From the NCBI GenBank assembly GCA_021157505.1, contig JAGGWI010000169.1, forward strand, positions 1-5,155: a DNA stretch of 5,155 bases. The letters are read 5' to 3'. The notes beneath the pieces are model-generated. The model did no database searches and was not told the DNA's origin. It was given only the letters and a program-made list of their open reading frames with translations. The translations under genes and the position numbers were made by a program. This stretch comes from Desulfuromusa sp. Lineage in GTDB: Bacteria; Desulfobacterota; Desulfuromonadia; Desulfuromonadales; Geopsychrobacteraceae. Below, piece by piece: positions 4,577 through 5,155 of this stretch. Each line of letters begins with the position of its first letter. The first letter of the stretch is position 1.

Positions 4577-5155
4577 CTATAAATATTTACCGATGATTGG
4601 CTCAAGAGCCTGTTGCGTTTCTAATGGAATCAAACTTCTGTCTGTCATAATGGCAAACTTGAGCGCTTCTGCACAGGGACAATTTCTCTGTTGCCGTTGC
4701 TGAACAATCATATTGACAGCGGTCTTGATGATTTCCCTTGCTGTCGCAACGTTCTTCTGAATGACTGCTATGACCGCCTCGACCGAAACATCATCATGCC
4801 CTTCATGCCAGCAATCATAGTCGGTTGCCAAAGCCACGGTTCCATAACAGATTTCGGCTTCGCGTGCCAAGCGAGATTCGGGAAGATTGGTCATGCCAAT
4901 AATATCAACGCCCCAACTCCTATAAATATGCGATTCAGCCCGGGTTGAAAAATTGGGCCCCTCAATACAGAGATAAGTTCCACCGGAATGGACAGTCGCC
5001 CCGACATCACGGGCCGATTTGACCAGAATAGCAGAGAGATCAGCGCAGACAGGGTCGGCAAATTGAACATGGCCTGCCACCCCGTTACCGAAAAATGTTG
5101 AGGCTCGCTTTCCCTGGGTACGATCAAAAAATTGATCCGGTACGACGATATGTCC
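4577..5155 (-). CDS. mtnP: 5'-methylthioadenosine phosphorylase, N-terminus outside window
   Basis: The 192 residues in view are the C-terminal two thirds of a purine nucleoside phosphorylase of the MTAP branch; about 95 residues are missing upstream. The enzyme splits 5'-methylthioadenosine with phosphate into adenine and 5-methylthioribose-1-phosphate, in methionine and purine salvage of the MTA made by polyamine synthesis and other SAM reactions. Visible motifs in order are PDQFFDRT, the FADPVC segment, GGTYLCIEGPNFSTRAES, WGVDIIGMTNLPESRLAREAEICY and ATDYDCWHE. The TDYD aspartates correspond to the purine-contacting Asp220/Asp222 of human MTAP, favouring adenine over hypoxanthine, and the GMT methionine to Met196. 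The C-terminus CPCAEALKFAI...GKYL is typical of bacterial members. The frame is open from the stop at 4577 to the window edge, so a GTG at 5080 is internal and not the start. The PfkB kinase follows 13 nt after the stop. Confidence 0.94.
   Translation of the reverse strand, partial: GHIVVPDQFFDRTQGKRASTFFGNGVAGHVQFADPVCADLSAILVKSARDVGATVHSGGTYLCIEGPNFSTRAESHIYRSWGVDIIGMTNLPESRLAREAEICYGTVALATDYDCWHEGHDDVSVEAVIAVIQKNVATAREIIKTAVNMIVQQRQQRNCPCAEALKFAIMTDRSLIPLETQQALEPIIGKYL

Noticed and set aside
5078..5080. GTG as start of the phosphorylase
   Set aside because: The same frame continues upstream to the window edge with conserved family residues (PDQFFDRT...STFFGNG), so this GTG is an internal valine codon.
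4891..5127. 78-codon minus-strand ORF with hydrophobic end
   Set aside because: Overlaps the MTA phosphorylase gene in another frame; the phosphorylase frame carries all family motifs.

Overview
The window is a bacterial chromosomal stretch of moderate to low GC. Every recognisable gene lies on the minus strand, so transcription runs from high to low coordinates. A soluble REC-histidine kinase, a lone receiver next to a universal stress protein, and an MTA phosphorylase / PfkB kinase / PilF-type TPR lipoprotein cluster together suggest a deltaproteobacterium of the Desulfuromonas/Geobacter type. That placement is inference from gene style and order, not a database result.

Layout in transcription order. 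(1) 5155-2322: a co-directional cluster with short gaps. It holds the C-terminal two thirds of a 5'-methylthioadenosine phosphorylase (start outside the window), a PfkB/ribokinase-family kinase, a 162-aa protein I do not recognise, and a 252-aa six-TPR lipoprotein resembling PilF/PilW. (2) 2321-2011: a 311-nt gene-free stretch. It holds an A/T-rich tail with an A8G6 tract, a good sigma-70 promoter (TTGACA, 16 nt, TGT-TACACT) and, directly downstream of it, a ~165-bp inverted-repeat element (2027-2191) that would be transcribed as the leader of the next operon. The element carries a strong Shine-Dalgarno and a 32-codon ORF that overlaps the start of the next gene. (3) 2010-1156: a CheY-like receiver and a UspA-family protein 12 nt apart, closed by a perfect 48-bp palindromic, apparently bidirectional terminator (1091-1138). 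(4) 1005-1: a receiver-histidine kinase, cut at the window edge just as its ATP-binding G1 box begins.

How the parts may work together. The first unit begins with purine/methionine salvage: MTA is phosphorolysed to adenine and methylthioribose-1-phosphate, next to a kinase that may act on a sugar or nucleoside. It ends with an envelope TPR lipoprotein. The second and third units are signalling: a single-domain receiver with no output domain, a stress protein, and a kinase that itself carries a receiver. A phosphorelay among them is possible but not shown by the sequence. The least ordinary part is the mobile-looking repeat in the receiver-usp leader. Two starts are moved from the longest ORF on ribosome-binding-site evidence: the receiver to 2010 and the stress protein to 1605.
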